In this document: positions 1-8,403 of the stretch, one piece after another
Layout: every line of letters begins with the position of its first letter
How positions within the stretch are numbered: the stretch's first letter is position 1
Source: Streptomyces sp. NBC_01317
GTDB lineage: Bacteria > Actinomycetota > Actinomycetes > Streptomycetales > Streptomycetaceae
DNA length: 64,000 nt
Assembly: GCF_035961655.1 (NCBI RefSeq)
Contig: NZ_CP108393.1
Coordinates: 7,897,501-7,961,500 of the forward strand
Direction of reading: 5' to 3'
Translations under genes and position numbers: made by a program
The notes under the pieces: model-generated
The model's input: the letters and a program-made list of their open reading frames with translations, nothing else
Database searches by the model: none
Told to the model about the DNA's origin: nothing

Positions 1-1011
1 GGCGGCCGCGGTGGCGGCGGTCGCCGTCGCCACCGCGGCCAGCCGGTCGTAGTCGAGGGTGTCGGGGGTGTCCGTGGGCCGGTGGTAGTGGGTGTTGCGG
101 AAGTTCGCGGTGCCGGTGAGCATCAGCGCGGGGATCCGGTGGTTCCAGAACGGCGCGTGGTCGCTGCGCGACAGGTTGTTGAGTACGGGCAGGGCCAGTC
201 CGGCGGCCGCGCCGAAGCGTCCGTCCGGGCGCGGGTCGCGGAGCAGGACCGAGGGCAGCGAGGGGGACGCCTCGGCGGCGGCCCGCGCCCACGCGTCGGC
301 GGCCGGGCGGGAGGACGTGCGGTGGACCACGAGGGTGAAGTCGCCCCGGTGGTGGCCCTCGTCGACCGCCTCGGCGGCGGCGGGGAACGCCAGGCCCGCG
401 CCCGGCGGGAGCCGCTGGCTGCCGAGGGCCGAGGAGAAGTAGCCGACGGATTCCAGGCAGATCATCCCGGCGACGCGGCGGGTGCGCAGCAACTGCCGTA
501 CGGCCTCCCGTGAGCCGATCAGGCCCATCTCCTCCATGTCGAACAGCATCAGGGTGACGTCCGGCGGCTGGGGCAGCCGCGCGAGGACCCGCGCGGTCTC
601 CAGGACCACCGCGACACCGGACGCGTTGTCGTCGGCTCCCGGGCTGTCCAGCACCGTGTCGAGGTGCGCGCCGACCACGACGGTGGAGCGCCGGGCGGGG
701 CCCTCGCCCCGGTCCTGCGGTCCTGGCGGCTCGGCACGGAGGTTGGCGCCCGTCACCCGCCGGTGCAGACGGACCTTCAGCGGCATCGCGCGATGCCCTG
801 ACCCGTCGGTCGAGCCCCACCGCCACCGCACGTCGAACGGGTCGCGGTGCACGTCCCAGCCCGCCTCGGTGAGGTGGTCGGTGACGTACTCCTCGGCCCG
901 TTCCATGGCCTGCGGGGCGTGCCGGCGGCTGCGGGGCTCCCCGGCCAGCGCGGTCACATGACGGCGCAGCAGCGCCGGATCGGCCTGAAAGGGGTGCGTG
1001 GGCTGTGTCAT
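1..1011 (-). CDS. M28-family zinc aminopeptidase (partial, C-terminus off the window)
   Basis: The reading frame is open from the start at 1011 to the window edge, giving 337 residues without a stop, so the C-terminus is missing. The M28 co-catalytic zinc signature is visible: GAHLDT (His116, Asp118), GADDNASG (about 125-132) with the bridging Asp, and DMEEMGLIGS with the Glu pair near 160-161. A late SDHAPFW motif holds the last metal His. Members remove N-terminal amino acids from peptides using two zinc ions. I see no signal peptide, so it may act in the cytoplasm. GGAAGG lies about 7 bases before the ATG. It is transcribed in the same direction as the phosphatase gene upstream. Confidence 0.88.
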   Translation of the reverse strand, partial: MTQPTHPFQADPALLRRHVTALAGEPRSRRHAPQAMERAEEYVTDHLTEAGWDVHRDPFDVRWRWGSTDGSGHRAMPLKVRLHRRVTGANLRAEPPGPQDRGEGPARRSTVVVGAHLDTVLDSPGADDNASGVAVVLETARVLARLPQPPDVTLMLFDMEEMGLIGSREAVRQLLRTRRVAGMICLESVGYFSSALGSQRLPPGAGLAFPAAAEAVDEGHHRGDFTLVVHRTSSRPAADAWARAAAEASPSLPSVLLRDPRPDGRFGAAAGLALPVLNNLSRSDHAPFWNHRIPALMLTGTANFRNTHYHRPTDTPDTLDYDRLAAVATATAATAAA

Positions 1012-1159
1012 GGGACCTTCCTGCTCCTCGCCGGCCGGACACACGGGTGCGCGTTCCCCACACGATCACATGCTCCCGTGCGCGGGGCGCGCTCCCGTGC
1101 CGGATGTCGGCCGAGGACGGCACGGGTGCCTGTCGCGCGACGGGTCCCGGCGCCGGGGG

Positions 1160-1591
1160 TCAGGTGGTGAAGCGGCGGACGTACCGCCGCTGCCAGGGCG
1201 TCTCGACCGCGTGCCGGGAGTAGTGGGCGCGTACGTACTCCACCGCGCGGTCCGCCGGCACCCCGTCGAGGACGGCGAGACAGGCCAGGGCGGTGCCCGT
1301 ACGGCCGCGTCCGCCGCGGCACGCCAGCTCGACGCGCTCGTCCGCCGCCCGCTCCCACACCTCGCCGAGGACGGCCCTTGCCTGCGGGCGGCTGCTGGGC
1401 AGCCGGAAGTCGGGCCAGCGCAACCACCGCGTCTCCCAGGGGACTTCGGGCGGCTCTTCGCCGAGCAGGTACACGGCGAAGGACGGCGCGGCACCGGCAG
1501 GCAGCGGTCGGCGGAGACCACGTCCCCTGACGAGGCGTCCGGAAGGCAGGGTGAGGACTCCGGTGTCGGTGGGCTGCCAGGTGTCGGTCAT
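1160..1591 (-). CDS. Protein tyrosine / dual-specificity phosphatase
   Basis: A 143-residue cytosolic protein with the phosphatase P-loop CRGGRGRTG (Cys91 nucleophile, Arg97) and a WPD loop at about 60-61 (RWPDF) carrying the likely general-acid Asp. The length suits a single-domain dual-specificity phosphatase. The reaction would be hydrolysis of phosphotyrosine or a related phosphoester through a cysteinyl-phosphate intermediate; the substrate cannot be read from the sequence. The ATG at 1591 is chosen because the homologous part begins at MTDTWQ. A longer in-frame ORF reaches 2068 but would run across the opposite-strand gene at 1692. No clear Shine-Dalgarno precedes the chosen start. Confidence 0.85.
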   Translation of the reverse strand: MTDTWQPTDTGVLTLPSGRLVRGRGLRRPLPAGAAPSFAVYLLGEEPPEVPWETRWLRWPDFRLPSSRPQARAVLGEVWERAADERVELACRGGRGRTGTALACLAVLDGVPADRAVEYVRAHYSRHAVETPWQRRYVRRFTT

Positions 1592-1691
1592 ACCGAAACC
1601 GTAACGGCCGGCTGCGGGCCACGGAGGTGAATACGGTACGGCGGGAGCCACGGCATCGTGACCTCGGGGCGCCCGTCGCGTTACACGGACC

Positions 1692-1934
1692 ATGAACATG
1701 CGCCGATTCCTCACCGCAGCCGCCGCCGGCTCCACCCTCCTCGCCGTCGTCGTCCCCGCCGCCCATGCCGTCGATCTCGGCAACACCCTGGACGGCGCGG
1801 CGCGTGCGGCGGGCGCCGTCGCGGGTGAGAAGGGCGAACACCGTCCCGACCTCGGCGAGAAGGTGAACGCCGCCGAAGGCATGGTGCGGGGCGGGGCCGA
1901 CGTGGTGAAGTCCGCCAACGACCTGGTCAACTGA
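1692..1934 (+). CDS. Small secreted protein of unknown function
   Basis: An 80-residue protein with a clear Sec signal peptide: a basic MNMRR start, a hydrophobic core, and a likely cleavage after AHA at about residue 26. The mature part is roughly 54 residues, lacks Cys, and is rich in Ala, Gly, Asp and Lys. Its spaced GA/AE/VV residues suggest amphipathic helices. I do not recognise the family. An alternative start is the Met two codons in (1698). It is divergent from the phosphatase and convergent with the repeat protein at 2031. No strong ribosome site is visible, so existence rests on the signal peptide and codon bias. Confidence 0.6.
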   Translation: MNMRRFLTAAAAGSTLLAVVVPAAHAVDLGNTLDGAARAAGAVAGEKGEHRPDLGEKVNAAEGMVRGGADVVKSANDLVN

Positions 1935-2030
1935 GGCCCAGGACGGGTCGGGTGGCGGTCCCGGGCCGGGACCGCCACCCCACCGCCTCGGGCCCGTTCG
2001 GGCCGTCGGGCGATACGCCGGTCCGTACGG

Positions 2031-2921
2031 TCAGCCCGTGCGCTGGATCGTGTAGATCGCGTAGACACCGCACTGGGAGCCGGACTGCTGGCCGACGATC
2101 GACCAGCCGCTCGGGATCCTGGTCGGCCCGCAGACCTGCATGACGGTCTGGGTGGTCGGCTTCACGACGGTGTAGACGGTGTACACCCCGCACTGGGCGC
2201 CCTGCTGTATGGACGTGATGACCCAGCCGTCCGGGATGGCGGACTGCCCGCAGTCCGTGATCGTGGTCTGGTCGGTGATCTTCAGCAGCGTGTAGAGGGG
2301 GTAGGCGCCGCAGCCCGCGTTGTTCTGCATGGCGGTGATGACCCAGCCGTTGGGGATGGCCGAGTGGCCGCACGCCTGGATCGTCGTCCGGTCACCGAGT
2401 GCGGTGACGGTGTAGACGGTGTAGGCCCCGCACTGGGCGCCCTGCTGGACGGAGATGATGACCCAGCCGGGGGGGATGAAGGACTGGCCGCAGTCCGTGA
2501 CGGTGGTCTGGTTCGTGATCTTCAACAGCGAGTACATCGGGTAGAGCCCGCACGCGCTCGAGTTCTGCATGGCGGTGATGACCCACCAGTCGGGGATGGG
2601 CGAGTTCGAACAGGCCTGAATGGACGTCGCGGTCCCCAGTTCGGTGATGGTGCGGGACCCGTAGCCGCTGCACCCGGCGGTCGTCTGGTTGATGATCACC
2701 CACCCGGTGGGCACGGGGGTATAGCCGCAGATCGTCGTCGTGGCGCCCTGAGCCGCCGTCCCGGCCGCGACGGCGGCGGGGGCTCCCGTCAGCGTCGTGC
2801 CGCCCAGCAACAGCGCGGCCACCATCAGCCACCGCGCCATGAGCCGCCCCGTCAAGAGCCGCCCCGTCAAGAGCCGCCCCGTCAAGAGCCGCCCCGTCAA
2901 GAGCCGTCGCACAGTACCCAT
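2031..2921 (-). CDS. Secreted six-repeat cysteine protein, function unknown
   Basis: Start chosen at the ATG at 2921 because AGGAGG sits 7 bases upstream; the longer ORF start at 2999 has no such site. The 296-residue product has a signal peptide whose n-region contains GRLLT repeated in tandem, then a hydrophobic stretch and an Ala-rich cleavage zone. The mature protein is six copies of a module of about 43 residues of the form C-G-x-IP-x-GWVI-x5-Q-x5-CG-x-Y-x2-YT. Each copy has two Cys, which would suit one disulfide per module. Spacing suggests short beta-strand hairpins, possibly a beta-propeller or repeat adhesin, but that is inference. I do not recognise a named domain. Confidence 0.75.
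   Translation of the reverse strand: MGTVRRLLTGRLLTGRLLTGRLLTGRLMARWLMVAALLLGGTTLTGAPAAVAAGTAAQGATTTICGYTPVPTGWVIINQTTAGCSGYGSRTITELGTATSIQACSNSPIPDWWVITAMQNSSACGLYPMYSLLKITNQTTVTDCGQSFIPPGWVIISVQQGAQCGAYTVYTVTALGDRTTIQACGHSAIPNGWVITAMQNNAGCGAYPLYTLLKITDQTTITDCGQSAIPDGWVITSIQQGAQCGVYTVYTVVKPTTQTVMQVCGPTRIPSGWSIVGQQSGSQCGVYAIYTIQRTG
2851..2910 (-). repeat. 15-bp minisatellite inside a signal-peptide coding region
   Basis: The plus-strand unit GTCAAGAGCCGCCCC occurs at 2851-2865, 2866-2880 and 2881-2895, followed by a copy with two changes at 2896-2910 and preceded by a partial unit from 2838. On the minus strand each unit encodes GRLLT or its rotation. The repeat is in frame, so copy-number changes by slippage would lengthen or shorten the signal-peptide n-region by five residues without breaking the reading frame. 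Confidence 0.95.
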
Positions 2922-3159
2922 TCCCATTCCTCCTGGTCGCACCCGTGTTGATCGCGGCTGAGAGCTTGGCAGAGCCGTACTCCCGGCCGCCACCCTCAAC
3001 AGGGCCTACTGGCATACCAGTTGGATATCGCCGTACGCAGGGTGTCGCTGTTCGGGGGTCAGGGCCGCCGGACGTACACCCGCGGCCCGGCTCTTGAGCC
3101 ACGGCTCGAAGGAGGGCCGGTCGGTCTCTCCACCGATCCGATGCCCGCACTGCCCCCGG

Positions 3160-4173
3160 TCACGGTTCCGCCGTGGTGCCGGTCTTCAACAGGGCCAGCC
3201 CCAGAGGGGTGATGAGGTGCAGCACGGATCCACCCCGGCGGCTGGTGGTGATGAGGTCCGTGTTCCGCAGCACTTTCGCGTGCTGGCTGGCCGACGCGGC
3301 CGAGACGTTGAGCCGGCGTGCCAGCTCGTTCGTCGTGCAGCCCTCCGCCGTCACGCGCAGCGCGGCGGCCCGTGTCCGGCCGAGGAGCGACTCCAGGTTT
3401 TTGGCGGAGGAGCGGTCCGGTCCGCCCGGGCCGGCACCGGTCAGCGGCCCGCGGAGGGCCGGCACGGCCAGCCGGGGCGGCTGGGCGGTGTCGAGCGGGT
3501 CCCACAGAAAGCTCGCGGGGCGTGTCGTGAACACCGTGGGTGTGATGATCAGTCCCCTGCCCTGGAGACGCACCTCGGTCGGGCGCGGGTAGGGAGCTTC
3601 CAGCACGGGCGGACGCCAGCGGATCAGTGGTGGGCAGAGCGAGCGCAGCAGCAGATCGATGCCTCCTTCAAGCAGCAGATGCGCGTAGCGGGCGGACCGC
3701 GCGACCAGTTCGGACCGCGCCCTGTCCCAGTAGGGCTCCACGGTCAGCCGATGGCAGGCGCGCACGGCCTCGGCGAGCTCCTTCCGCGCGTCGCTGTCTC
3801 CCTCGCTCACCCGTCTGGCCCAGGGCAGGTGGCCGGGGTGGAAGTCGACACCCTCGAATTCACGGCGCAGCCGGGCCCCGGACGCGTGCAGGAGATTGTC
3901 CACCGCGTGGTCCAGCGAGGGCACGTCACCCATCAGGGCCAGCAGGTCGAGCCCCGGGCCGCGGACCGGAACCAAGGCCGTCAGCGGGGCCGTCGGCGGG
4001 CGCGTGTCCGGCCCCGTCCGGTCCGCGACCGCCGACCGCCACGCGCGGAAGTGGGGATGGTCCTGGCTCCCTCTCAGCAGTTCCAGGCTGTGGTAGGTCT
4101 CCGCCGCGACTCCGATCGTCGCGGCCACCCGGGTCCGCGTGAGGTCTTCCGAGGTGAAGTGGATGCGTAACAC
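3160..4173 (-). CDS. ArsR-like winged-helix regulator with long N-terminal domain
   Basis: A 337-residue protein. The C-terminal 90 residues form an ArsR-type winged helix: LARRLNVSAASASQHAKVLR fits the recognition helix region, followed by a basic turn and a hydrophobic strand. The preceding 240 residues resemble the N-terminal domain of a large actinobacterial ArsR subgroup (DUF5937-like). I place the start at GTG 4173 rather than ATG 4242 because AGGGGG lies 9 bases before the GTG and the conserved sequence begins VLRIHF. It is 75 bases downstream of the aminotransferase gene on the same strand, so the two may be co-transcribed. No metal-binding Cys pair is evident. Confidence 0.8.
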   Translation of the reverse strand: MLRIHFTSEDLTRTRVAATIGVAAETYHSLELLRGSQDHPHFRAWRSAVADRTGPDTRPPTAPLTALVPVRGPGLDLLALMGDVPSLDHAVDNLLHASGARLRREFEGVDFHPGHLPWARRVSEGDSDARKELAEAVRACHRLTVEPYWDRARSELVARSARYAHLLLEGGIDLLLRSLCPPLIRWRPPVLEAPYPRPTEVRLQGRGLIITPTVFTTRPASFLWDPLDTAQPPRLAVPALRGPLTGAGPGGPDRSSAKNLESLLGRTRAAALRVTAEGCTTNELARRLNVSAASASQHAKVLRNTDLITTSRRGGSVLHLITPLGLALLKTGTTAEP

Positions 4174-4248
4174 CGGCCAGGGCCCCCTGTCACAGCGGTC
4201 GTGCGCGTCCGCGCACTCCCAGCATGCCCCGGCCCGGCGCACCCCACG

Positions 4249-5481
4249 TCACGTCGACGGCTGTCGCAGGAAGTCCGCCAGCCCCTCCAGCAGCCGGTCG
4301 ACGTCCTGGGCGTTGTTGTACGGCGCCAGGCCGGCCCGCAGCCCGCCGGTGTCGCCGAGGCCCAGCCGGCGGGATGCCTCCAGGGCGTAGAACGATCCGG
4401 AGGGCGCCGTGACCCCGCGCCCGGCGAGATGGCGGTACGCGTCCTGGGTGTCCCGGCCTTCGAGGGTCAGCAGCAGGGTCGGCGTACGGTCCGCCGCCCG
4501 GGAACGCAGCGTGACCGGTGCGAGGCCGGCCAGCCCCTCCTCCATCCGCCGCCGCAGGCCTTCCTCGTGTTCCTCCAGCGCCGCGAAGGAGCGTGCCAGC
4601 CGCTCCCGTCTGTCACCGGTGTCGCGCGGGGAGGTCGGGCCGCCGTCGGCGAGATCCGCCAGGAAGTCCACGGCCGCGCGCACGCCCGCGAGGAACTCGT
4701 AGGGCAGCGTGCCCAGTTCGAAACGCTCGGGGACCGCGTCCGTGGAAGGCGCCAGCTTGTCGGGCGCCAGCCCCTCCAGCAGGCCGGGCGCGGCCGCGAG
4801 CACACCCAGGTGGGGACCGAGGAACTTGTACGGCGAGCAGACGTAGAAGTCGGCGCCCAGCAGCCCGACATCGACGAAGGAGTGCGCCGCGTGATGCACC
4901 CCGTCGACGTAGAACAGGGTCCCGTGCGCGTGCGTCAGGCGGGCGATCCCGGGGAGGTCGGGACGGGTGCCGATGAGGTTCGAGGCGCCGGTGACCGCGA
5001 CCAGCCGGGTGCGCTCCGAGAGCACCGCGCCGATGTCGGCCGGGGACAGCTCGCCCGTCGCGGGGTCGAAGTCGGCCCATCGCACCGTGACCCCGGCGCC
5101 CTGGGCCGCCTGCACCCAGGGGCGGATGTTGGCGTCGTGGTCCAGCCGGGTGACGACGACCTCGTCCCCCGGCGACCAGGTCTTGGCGAGCGTCCTGGCG
5201 AAGTCGTACGTGAGCTGGGTGGCGCTGCGGCCGAAGACGATGCCCGCCGGGTCCGCGCCGAGCAGATCGGCCATCGCCTGCCGGGCGCCGGCCACCGTGC
5301 GGTCCGCGTTGCGTTCCCCCGCGGTCGCGGCCCCCCGGTTGGACAGCGGGTTCGCCATCACCTCGGCGATGGCGTCGATGACCTGCCGGGGTGTCTGCGT
5401 ACCGGCGGGCCCCTCGAAGTGGGCGCCTCCCGCCTCCAGCGCGGGGAAGTGCGAACGGACGGCGTCGATGTCGTACGTCAC
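4249..5481 (-). CDS. Cysteine desulfurase-like PLP aminotransferase (class V)
   Basis: A 410-residue fold-type I PLP enzyme starting with GTG. The cofactor residues are recognisable: DHDAN (His115), DGVHHAAH with Asp193 to pair the pyridine nitrogen, and SPYKFLGPHLG with Lys219 as the Schiff-base lysine. The whole-length pattern matches the cysteine desulfurase-like family (TIGR01976-type) that sits apart from IscS and SufS. I see no dedicated cysteine loop like that of IscS, so the substrate is unproven. It is divergent from the metallophosphoesterase and precedes the ArsR-like gene by 75 bases. Confidence 0.88.
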   Translation of the reverse strand: MTYDIDAVRSHFPALEAGGAHFEGPAGTQTPRQVIDAIAEVMANPLSNRGAATAGERNADRTVAGARQAMADLLGADPAGIVFGRSATQLTYDFARTLAKTWSPGDEVVVTRLDHDANIRPWVQAAQGAGVTVRWADFDPATGELSPADIGAVLSERTRLVAVTGASNLIGTRPDLPGIARLTHAHGTLFYVDGVHHAAHSFVDVGLLGADFYVCSPYKFLGPHLGVLAAAPGLLEGLAPDKLAPSTDAVPERFELGTLPYEFLAGVRAAVDFLADLADGGPTSPRDTGDRRERLARSFAALEEHEEGLRRRMEEGLAGLAPVTLRSRAADRTPTLLLTLEGRDTQDAYRHLAGRGVTAPSGSFYALEASRRLGLGDTGGLRAGLAPYNNAQDVDRLLEGLADFLRQPST

Positions 5482-5696
5482 GAAGGACTCTTCTCTCTTC
5501 TTCCGGTCTCTTCTTCCGGGCGAGCGGTGGCCGGCCGGTCTTCCGCACCATCATCGCCGTCCCCGCGCCGGTCCCGCCCGCCGGGCGGCGCCTTCCGGTC
5601 GCCGCCGCTCCCGGCGCACGACCGTCGTACCCGCCGCCCGGCCCGTACCACCGGACAGGCCGCCACCCCAACCTCCCTGTGCCCGGGCAGGGTTGT

Positions 5697-5702
5697 TAGG
5701 GT
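5697..5702 (+). promoter_or_regulatory. -10 element of a probable leaderless promoter
   Basis: TAGGGT ends 6 bases before the GTG at 5709, which places the expected transcription start on or next to the start codon. No Shine-Dalgarno sequence lies upstream of this GTG. The arrangement is typical of leaderless actinobacterial mRNAs. Confidence 0.5.
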
Positions 5703-5708
5703 GCGGCG

Positions 5709-7214
5709 GTGTCTCCCTCTTCACGTGACTCGGCAGCAGGCGCAGGCTGGCACGGTCAGGAGCCGGGCCAGGAGCCCGGCCGCTACCGGAATCTCATGCC
5801 GGAGCGCACCACCCACATCTCCTGGCTGAACCCGGCCACCCTGTGGAAGGCACGCAACGGCGTGGTCGCCTCGCTGATCGGCGACCCGACCGGCGACGAC
5901 CGGAAGCGCTGGGTACGGGGACAGCTGGACCGGGGCGCCGCACCGGACCTGGTGATCGAGCGGGACGACCCGGACACCTTCTCGTTCATGCTGCTCGCGG
6001 ACACCGGTGAGGGCGACGCGCCACAGTACGCCGTGGTGCCCGGCTTCCTGAAGGCGGCCGAGGGCACCCGCTTCGCCGTCCTGTCCAGCGACGTCATCTA
6101 CCCGGTCGGCAGCGCCGGCGAGTACGGCCCCAAGTTCTTCCGGCCGTACAAGGACTACCCCGCGCCCGTCTACGCCGTACCGGGCAACCACGACTGGTAC
6201 GACGGCCTCAACGGCTTCATGCGCGTCTTCTGCGACGCCCCCGCGCCGGCGCCCGCCGCCCGCCCGAAACCCCTGTCGGCCGGCTGGTGGCGGGCCCTGC
6301 TGTGGCGGCGCCCCGGCTCGGTGGACGAGCAACTTCTGTCCGAGGCCCGGCAGTTGCGGTCCGCCCCCGAGCAGCAGGCCGTACAGCCGGGGCCGTACTG
6401 GGCCGTCGACGCCGGCCCGCTGCGGATCATAGGCATCGACACCGGTCTGCTCGGCGGCATCGACCAGGAACAGGGGGAGTGGCTGCGCCGCGTCTCGGCG
6501 GGGCCCCGGCCCAAGATCCTGGTGACCGGTTCGCCGATCTACGTGGACGGTGCCCACGAGCCGTGTGCCATCGAGGGCGGCGGCACGGTCGACGACATCG
6601 TCCGCGACCCCGCCTGCCATTACATAGCGGCGATAGGCGGTGACATCCACAACTACCAGCACTACCCGGTCGACGTCGGCGGCCGGACCGTCGAATACCT
6701 CGTGGCCGGGGGCGGCGGGGCGTTCATGCACGCCACCCACACCATTCCGCGCGTCGCGGTGGCCGCCGTCACCGAAGAGGACTTCCGCTGCTACCCGCTG
6801 CGCGGGGACTCCCTGGCCTTCTACAGCAAGCTCTACGGGCGGCGGCTGCGCATGCGGCGCTTCTTCGAACTCACCGCGGAACAGGCGGCGGCCGTGATCG
6901 CCGAGCGCCTCGGCGTGGCACCGACCCGGGAGACGAACGCGCCGGTGACCCGCCGTACGAGGCTGGTGGCCTCTCTCCTCGGCGTGCCCGCCCGGCCGGA
7001 CGCCAAGCGGCGGTTCCGGCTGCCCGTCCGCAAGATCTACGCGCAGGCCTTCTCGCCCAGCTCCACGACGTACACCCCGCCGTTCTTCAAGAGCTTCCTC
7101 CGGCTGGACGTCACCCCGGACCACCTGCGGATCCGGTGCTTCGCGGCGACCGGCTACCGTACGGAGGAACTGGCACCGCCCGTCGAGGACGACTTCACCA
7201 TCCCCCTGCGCTGA
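5709..7214 (+). CDS. Calcineurin-like metallophosphoesterase
   Basis: A 501-residue protein beginning with GTG. Metallophosphoesterase motifs in order: ADTGEGD near 97-103, a second metal Asp region near 127-131, GNHDWYDG at 159-166 (Asn-His-Asp metal and transition-state ligands), and GGDIHNYQHYP near residue 302. The C-terminal 190 residues are an extension without a motif I recognise. There is no signal peptide and no convincing membrane segment. The enzyme would hydrolyse a phosphomono- or diester using two divalent metals; the substrate is unknown. The start is supported by the TAGGGT element 6 bases upstream. A 573-residue antisense ORF over it is a codon-bias shadow. Confidence 0.85.
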   Translation: MSPSSRDSAAGAGWHGQEPGQEPGRYRNLMPERTTHISWLNPATLWKARNGVVASLIGDPTGDDRKRWVRGQLDRGAAPDLVIERDDPDTFSFMLLADTGEGDAPQYAVVPGFLKAAEGTRFAVLSSDVIYPVGSAGEYGPKFFRPYKDYPAPVYAVPGNHDWYDGLNGFMRVFCDAPAPAPAARPKPLSAGWWRALLWRRPGSVDEQLLSEARQLRSAPEQQAVQPGPYWAVDAGPLRIIGIDTGLLGGIDQEQGEWLRRVSAGPRPKILVTGSPIYVDGAHEPCAIEGGGTVDDIVRDPACHYIAAIGGDIHNYQHYPVDVGGRTVEYLVAGGGGAFMHATHTIPRVAVAAVTEEDFRCYPLRGDSLAFYSKLYGRRLRMRRFFELTAEQAAAVIAERLGVAPTRETNAPVTRRTRLVASLLGVPARPDAKRRFRLPVRKIYAQAFSPSSTTYTPPFFKSFLRLDVTPDHLRIRCFAATGYRTEELAPPVEDDFTIPLR

Positions 7215-7221
7215 GCGGACG

Positions 7222-7251
7222 TTGACACCGGGCCCGCCGGACCGCTGTAAT
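7222..7251 (+). promoter_or_regulatory. Near-consensus sigma-70-type promoter
   Basis: TTGACA (7222-7227, perfect -35) is followed after 18 bases by TGTAAT (7246-7251, five of six matches to TATAAT). It lies just after the metallophosphoesterase stop and points at the deazaflavin/hemerythrin gene, leaving a leader of about 235 bases. Confidence 0.7.
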
Positions 7252-7333
7252 GAGCCCGGTGTCGCGTGACGTCCGCCAAAGAGCAGTGGGCAGGCGGGCA
7301 GTTGGGCGACACCCTTCACCAAGGGGCCACGCC

Positions 7334-7363
7334 ATGAGTTCATACTCCGCACCCCGCGACTGA
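7334..7363 (+). CDS. Possible leader peptide MSSYSAPRD
   Basis: A nine-codon ORF starts 7 bases after AAGGGG and lies in the long leader between the 7222 promoter and the gene at 7495. It has three Ser and one Tyr. Size and position fit an upstream ORF, but nothing shows that it is translated or regulatory. Confidence 0.3.
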   Translation: MSSYSAPRD

Positions 7364-7494
7364 CGTCAGCGCCCGCGCGCGACGTCTCCCGTCCCCGCAG
7401 TGTGACGTCCGTACGTCCTGCGCGCATCACGTCGTCCCTCACCCGTACCTTCCGCGCGGAACGCCCGCGCGCTCTTCAGGAGATGCGACAGCGC

Positions 7495-8394
7495 ATGCCC
7501 ACATCCTTCAACCAGCGGATCATCGACGAGTTCCGGGCCGCCGGAGGCACGGTCGGCGGCCCCTTCGAGGGCGGAGACCTCCTCCTGCTCACCACCACCG
7601 GCGCCAGGTCGGGCGCCGAACACACCGTTCCGCTCGGCTACGTCCGCGACGGGGCGCACCTGCTCGTGGTCGCCTCCGCCGGCGGCGCTCCCCGGCACCC
7701 CGCCTGGTACCACAACCTGCTCGCCCACCCCCTGGTACGGGTGGAGGTCGGCACCGAGGTGTTCGCCGCCCGCGCCGTCCCCGCCGAAGGGGCCCGGCGC
7801 GACCGGCTGTTCGCGCAGATGGTGCGTACGGCCCCCGGTTACGCCGACTACCAGTCCAGGACGGCACGTACCCTGCCGGTCGTGGTGCTGGAACGTGCCC
7901 GGCCCGGTACGGCGGAGGGCTCCCAGGCCGTCCCCACCCTGGCCGACAAGCTCATCGAGGTGCACACCGGGCTCCGCGAGCAGGTGCGCGCCCTGCGCGC
8001 CGAGGCCGAGGCACACGTCGCGGAACGGGCCGCCCACCAGGGCCCCGGCGCGCCCCCGGCGCCCGGCCTGGGACTCCAACTGCGCCGCCACTGCCTGGAG
8101 TTCTGCGCCTGGCTGGAATTCCACCACACCAGCGAGGACACGCATGTGTTCCCGTCGCTCGCACGCCACCACCCCGAGCTGCGCCCTGTCCTGGACCGGC
8201 TCGGTGACGAACACCGGACGTTCGCCCGCGTCCAGGGCGAACTGCTCACGCTGCTCGACAGCATCGACACGGCCGAACCGGCCCTGTTCCTCGCCACGTT
8301 GGACGATCTGTCACAACGGCTGGACGCACATCTCGACCATGAGGAGGAATCGCTGCTCCCGGCCCTGGCCGAGATCCCCTTCCCACCGGTCTGA
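7495..8394 (+). CDS. Deazaflavin-dependent nitroreductase-like domain fused to a hemerythrin HHE domain
   Basis: A 299-residue fusion. Residues 1-135 resemble the DDN/F420-dependent split-barrel family, including TTTGARSG and APRHPAWYHNLLAHP. Residues 148-295 form a helical hemerythrin-like domain with HTGL, HCLEF, EFHHTSEDTHVFP, DEHRTF and HLDHEEESLLP, which supply the His/Glu set for a di-iron site. The enzyme may couple F420 redox chemistry to oxygen or iron sensing; that is inference. Start: the ATG at 7495 fits the DDN N-terminus, with AGGAG upstream; the ATG at 7483 lies too close to that site. It converges with the SDR gene, with nine bases between stops. Confidence 0.82.
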   Translation: MPTSFNQRIIDEFRAAGGTVGGPFEGGDLLLLTTTGARSGAEHTVPLGYVRDGAHLLVVASAGGAPRHPAWYHNLLAHPLVRVEVGTEVFAARAVPAEGARRDRLFAQMVRTAPGYADYQSRTARTLPVVVLERARPGTAEGSQAVPTLADKLIEVHTGLREQVRALRAEAEAHVAERAAHQGPGAPPAPGLGLQLRRHCLEFCAWLEFHHTSEDTHVFPSLARHHPELRPVLDRLGDEHRTFARVQGELLTLLDSIDTAEPALFLATLDDLSQRLDAHLDHEEESLLPALAEIPFPPV

Positions 8395-8403
8395 GGGGCG
8401 GCC

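Noticed and set aside
2364..2951. Plus-strand ORF ending in repeated RQEPP
   Set aside because: The repeats are the antisense reading of the 15-bp minisatellite in the signal peptide of the minus-strand gene.
5721..7442. A 573-residue minus-strand ORF opposite the metallophosphoesterase
   Set aside because: No motifs, low-complexity Gly/Arg/Val composition, and complete overlap with a gene carrying catalytic motifs.
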